A stretch of DNA of 47,511 nucleotides from Bacteroidales bacterium. GTDB taxonomy: Bacteria > Bacteroidota > Bacteroidia > Bacteroidales > UBA4417. Under the pieces are notes generated by a model that was not told the DNA's origin, did no database searches, and worked only from the letters and a program-made list of their open reading frames with translations. Position numbers and translations under genes: made by a program. The stretch lies in the NCBI GenBank assembly GCA_030654075.1, contig JAURYB010000163.1:1-47511 (forward strand). Direction: 5' to 3'. Shown in pieces: positions 45,678 through 47,511 of the stretch. Position 1 is the stretch's first letter; the number at the start of each line of letters is the position of its first letter.

Positions 45678-46859
45678 ATGAAACAAAACAAATTTCCAGT
45701 CACAATAGCTGTTCTGATATTTTTGCTTACAGGTCTGGTTGCATCATCGCAGCCATATATACCGGGCGTGTCCTATTTTGGACGAAATAATTACATCGAA
45801 TATATTGCCGGCAATATCCCCCTGATCATATCAGCGCCCCATGGCGGAAATCTAACACCTTCCGAAATCCCTGACCGGGTATGCGGCGACGAGACAGTTA
45901 CTGACTCCTATACTACAGAACTTACACGAGAGTTATCAGCTGCCATTAACACAATTACCGGTTGTTATCCGCATATTATCATCTGCAACCTGAAACGCAC
46001 CAAACTTGATGCCAACAGGGAACTGGAAACTGCTGCATGCGGCAATCAGTGGGCTGAGATAGCCTGGAATGAATTTCATCAATACCTGGATATTGCTTCC
46101 CAAAAAGTTACTGAGGAATCAGGCAAGGGTTTGTATATTGATCTTCACGGACACGGACATGCTGTACAAAGGCTTGAACTTGGATATCTTCTGACAGCAA
46201 CTCAGCTCAGATATTCTGATTTTACGCTGAATACGGCTACTTATGAGAGCTACAACAGTGCACTTAACCTTATTAATACGAATATTTCAAGCCTCTCACA
46301 TTCCGAATTGCTCCGGGGAATGAACAGCCTTGGGACATTGTTTGCCATCAAAAATGTTCCCAGTGTTCCAAGTATTGATGATCCTTTTCCTTTATCAGGA
46401 GAGTCATACTTCAGCGGGGGATACAATACTGACAGACATGGATCAAGAACACAGGGAACCATTGATGGTATACAGATAGAATGCAACCAGGATGTCAGAT
46501 TCACCAGTACAGCCAGGAAGGATTTTGCATCCAAAGCTGCAACAGTATTTCTGAATTACCTTACATTACATTACTTTCCGGAACTGGCTGATAATTATTG
46601 TAATTCTGTTGGCGTTACAGAAGTTAGCAATTCGAAATCCCAACTCTATCCGAACCCTTGCAACAATGCACTGATGGTGCATACCCAAATGCCTTCCGAA
46701 ATTCAGATTTTTAATTTTCAGGGAATCCGTGTATTTTCAAAATCCGTAAGAAATGACGAAATAGTTGACCTTAGTCAGCTGCAGGAGGGGATTTATCTGG
46801 TTACACTCAGTATCAATGGAAGACCATTTCATACCGAGAAAATTATTAAGAAGATATAA
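45678..46859 (+). CDS. T9SS-secreted N-formylglutamate amidohydrolase-like enzyme
   Basis: A 393-residue secreted hydrolase. I chose the ATG at 45678; a TTG 9 nt upstream is also in frame. It has a signal peptide (FPVTIAVLIFLLTGLVASSQ). The catalytic domain resembles N-formylglutamate amidohydrolases: SAPHGG (H55), RTKLDANRE (107-115) and DLHGHGH (D155, H157, H159, H161). The last ~75 residues (LYPNPCNNALMV, IQIFNFQGIRVF, VDLSQLQEGIYLV, EKIIKKI) form a T9SS type A sorting domain, so the enzyme should act outside the cell. It follows the regulator by 42 nt. Cleavage of gamma-glutamyl bonds in exported PGA is a reasonable guess; activity is unproven. Confidence 0.82.
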   Translation: MKQNKFPVTIAVLIFLLTGLVASSQPYIPGVSYFGRNNYIEYIAGNIPLIISAPHGGNLTPSEIPDRVCGDETVTDSYTTELTRELSAAINTITGCYPHIIICNLKRTKLDANRELETAACGNQWAEIAWNEFHQYLDIASQKVTEESGKGLYIDLHGHGHAVQRLELGYLLTATQLRYSDFTLNTATYESYNSALNLINTNISSLSHSELLRGMNSLGTLFAIKNVPSVPSIDDPFPLSGESYFSGGYNTDRHGSRTQGTIDGIQIECNQDVRFTSTARKDFASKAATVFLNYLTLHYFPELADNYCNSVGVTEVSNSKSQLYPNPCNNALMVHTQMPSEIQIFNFQGIRVFSKSVRNDEIVDLSQLQEGIYLVTLSINGRPFHTEKIIKKI

Positions 46860-47119
46860 AATTTAAAATTGAGCGTTTGCAGGTGTAGATATAAACACAG
46901 GAGGTGAGGGAGGAAAGTGGGATTGCCGTTATAAATGCAGAGGGTGACCGAGTGGCCGGAGATAAATTTTGTGAGGTCAGTGATGAATGAGCATCTTATT
47001 TGTACTCTTAAAGCCGCAGGTTTGAATTCCACCAATACTAATGAATTATTTTAAATGTCCGATTAATAGCTTTTAGACATCTACAAGTCTAGAAACGATA
47101 GATATTTCATCAGAGTAGT
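46860..47119. other. intergenic region with tRNA-like debris
   Basis: There is no coding sequence. Around 46935-47033 the motifs gggtgaccgagtggcc and cgcaggtttgaattcc look like the D arm and T arm of a class II (serine-like) tRNA, but the T stem and acceptor do not pair properly, so this is a possible tRNA relic only. Confidence 0.35.
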
Positions 47120-47285
47120 CTACTACGAAGCCTTGATGCGAAGCATCAGGGCTTTTATTTTTTCATAGAAGCTGCAAACTCGTTTGCAAAGCGACGAAGA
47201 AAAAAAAGACACAGGCGAACGAAGTGAGACTGAGGCTTCGTTGCTAAGCCCTCCTCTTTTCAGGATCATATAATAATCCTGTCCC
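47120..47285 (+). repeat. ~165-bp repeat R, copy 2
   Basis: About 90% identical by eye to 19413-19581. It contains the same terminator hairpin, the block gacacaggcgaacgaagtg, and, in the right part, a better preserved tRNA-fMet 3' half than copy 1. The start shares ctactacgaagccttg with the sequence behind the intact tRNA, but there is no complete tRNA before it. Confidence 0.75.
47129..47164 (+). terminator. terminator hairpin in repeat R copy 2
   Basis: AGCCTTGATGC (47129-47139) pairs with GCATCAGGGCT (47143-47153), then a T-rich tract. It is the same hairpin as behind the intact tRNA. Confidence 0.65.
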
Positions 47286-47291
47286 CGCTAC
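47275..47291 (+). repeat. third copy of the tRNA-fMet 3' end
   Basis: aatcctgtccccgctac is identical over 17 nt to 19400-19416, inside tRNA-fMet. Sequence just before it (ggatcata) also resembles the variable loop and T stem. The rest of the tRNA is missing, so it is a relic or an attachment-site copy. Confidence 0.65.
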
Positions 47292-47296
47292 ATAGA

Positions 47297-47332
47297 AGCC
47301 CGAACTCGAAGAGTTCAGGGCTTTTTTATTTT
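47297..47332 (+). terminator. terminator hairpin after the third tRNA-end copy
   Basis: AGCCCGAACTC (47297-47307) pairs with GAGTTCaGGGCT (47311-47322; the lower-case A is bulged), followed by a T-tract. It is a different hairpin from the one in repeat R, yet it holds the same position relative to the tRNA end. Confidence 0.7.
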
Positions 47333-47388
47333 AGACATGCGTCAAGCTTGCTTGAAAGCAATGGATTAAACTCTAACTCCGCAGCAAG

Positions 47389-47511
47389 TTACGTATTATA
47401 TAATTTGATTCCCAATTTATCGATTAGCCTTTGTGTGTGTGCGGTAAATTCGTTCAGATACCAGGTTCCATTGATTCTGATTTTCTTCACATCAGTGAGC
47501 AGTTGTATATA
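47389..47511 (-). CDS. 3' end of an unidentified gene (partial)
   Basis: The last 40 codons and stop (TAA at 47389-47391) of a minus-strand gene that begins beyond the window. The residues YIQLLTDVKKIRING, then TWYLNEFTAHTQRLIDKLG, have ordinary coding character, with no stop in 40 codons, but the family is not recognisable from this fragment. Confidence 0.45.
   Translation of the reverse strand, partial: YIQLLTDVKKIRINGTWYLNEFTAHTQRLIDKLGIKLYNT

Noticed and set aside
45663..45678. Sigma-54-like spacing (cggtttaataattgag) before the FGase-like gene
   Set aside because: Only GG and TTG match, and transcription would start inside the coding region, so it cannot drive the gene from its ATG.

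Overview
The window comes from the chromosome of a member of the Bacteroidota. The markers are a PorP/SprF-type type IX secretion (T9SS) membrane protein beside a 5,187-residue PKD-repeat surface protein with a gliding-motility-type C-terminus, two further proteins with T9SS type A C-terminal sorting domains, a SusC/SusD pair, a TAnnTTTG-type promoter element, and mostly weak Shine-Dalgarno sequences. Species cannot be fixed from sequence alone.

Layout. (1) 1-18.3 kb: a small lipoprotein on the minus strand, an 0.8 kb intergenic region, then the giant adhesin-like gene (1455-17018) and its probable PorP/SprF partner (17122-18246), closed by a strong hairpin terminator. (2) 18.4-19.4 kb: era on the minus strand and an initiator tRNA-fMet(CAU) on the plus strand. 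(3) 19.4-27.3 kb: a type I restriction-modification island on the minus strand (hsdR, a small membrane protein, hsdM, a DUF1016/PDDEXK nuclease, hsdS). It lies directly behind the tRNA and is bracketed by a 16-bp exact repeat of the tRNA 3' end (19404-19419 and 27274-27289), as expected for an element integrated at a tRNA gene. No integrase is present. (4) 28-46.9 kb, all plus strand: a locus apparently devoted to poly-gamma-glutamate (PGA). It holds a T9SS-secreted protein, a DctM-type permease, a 49-residue membrane protein, a zinc deacylase of the AstE/AspA type, a DUF6305-like protein, gamma-glutamyltransferase, the synthase subunits PgsB and PgsC, the PgsW-type 'poly-gamma-glutamate system protein', a SusC/SusD pair, a glutamate racemase homologue with an export signal, a sensor kinase, an NtrC-type sigma-54 activator, and a T9SS-secreted N-formylglutamate-amidohydrolase-like enzyme. 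(5) 46.9-47.5 kb: tRNA-like debris, a second copy of the ~165-bp repeat that follows the tRNA, another copy of the tRNA 3' end, and the 3' end of an unidentified gene.

How it may work together (inference): PgsB/PgsC/PgsW make and export the polymer. GGT, the AstE-like enzyme and the FGase-like enzyme could cleave or transfer gamma-glutamyl chains outside the cytoplasm. SusCD could import oligomers across the outer membrane, the exported racemase could interconvert D- and L-glutamate in the periplasm, and the DctM-type permease could take up products. The linked kinase/NtrC pair fits two sigma-54 (-24/-12) promoter candidates at 27885 and 29132, which precede the secreted protein and the permease-led operon. 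This arrangement, a polysaccharide-utilisation-locus-like set of genes around PGA chemistry, is the most interesting system in the window.
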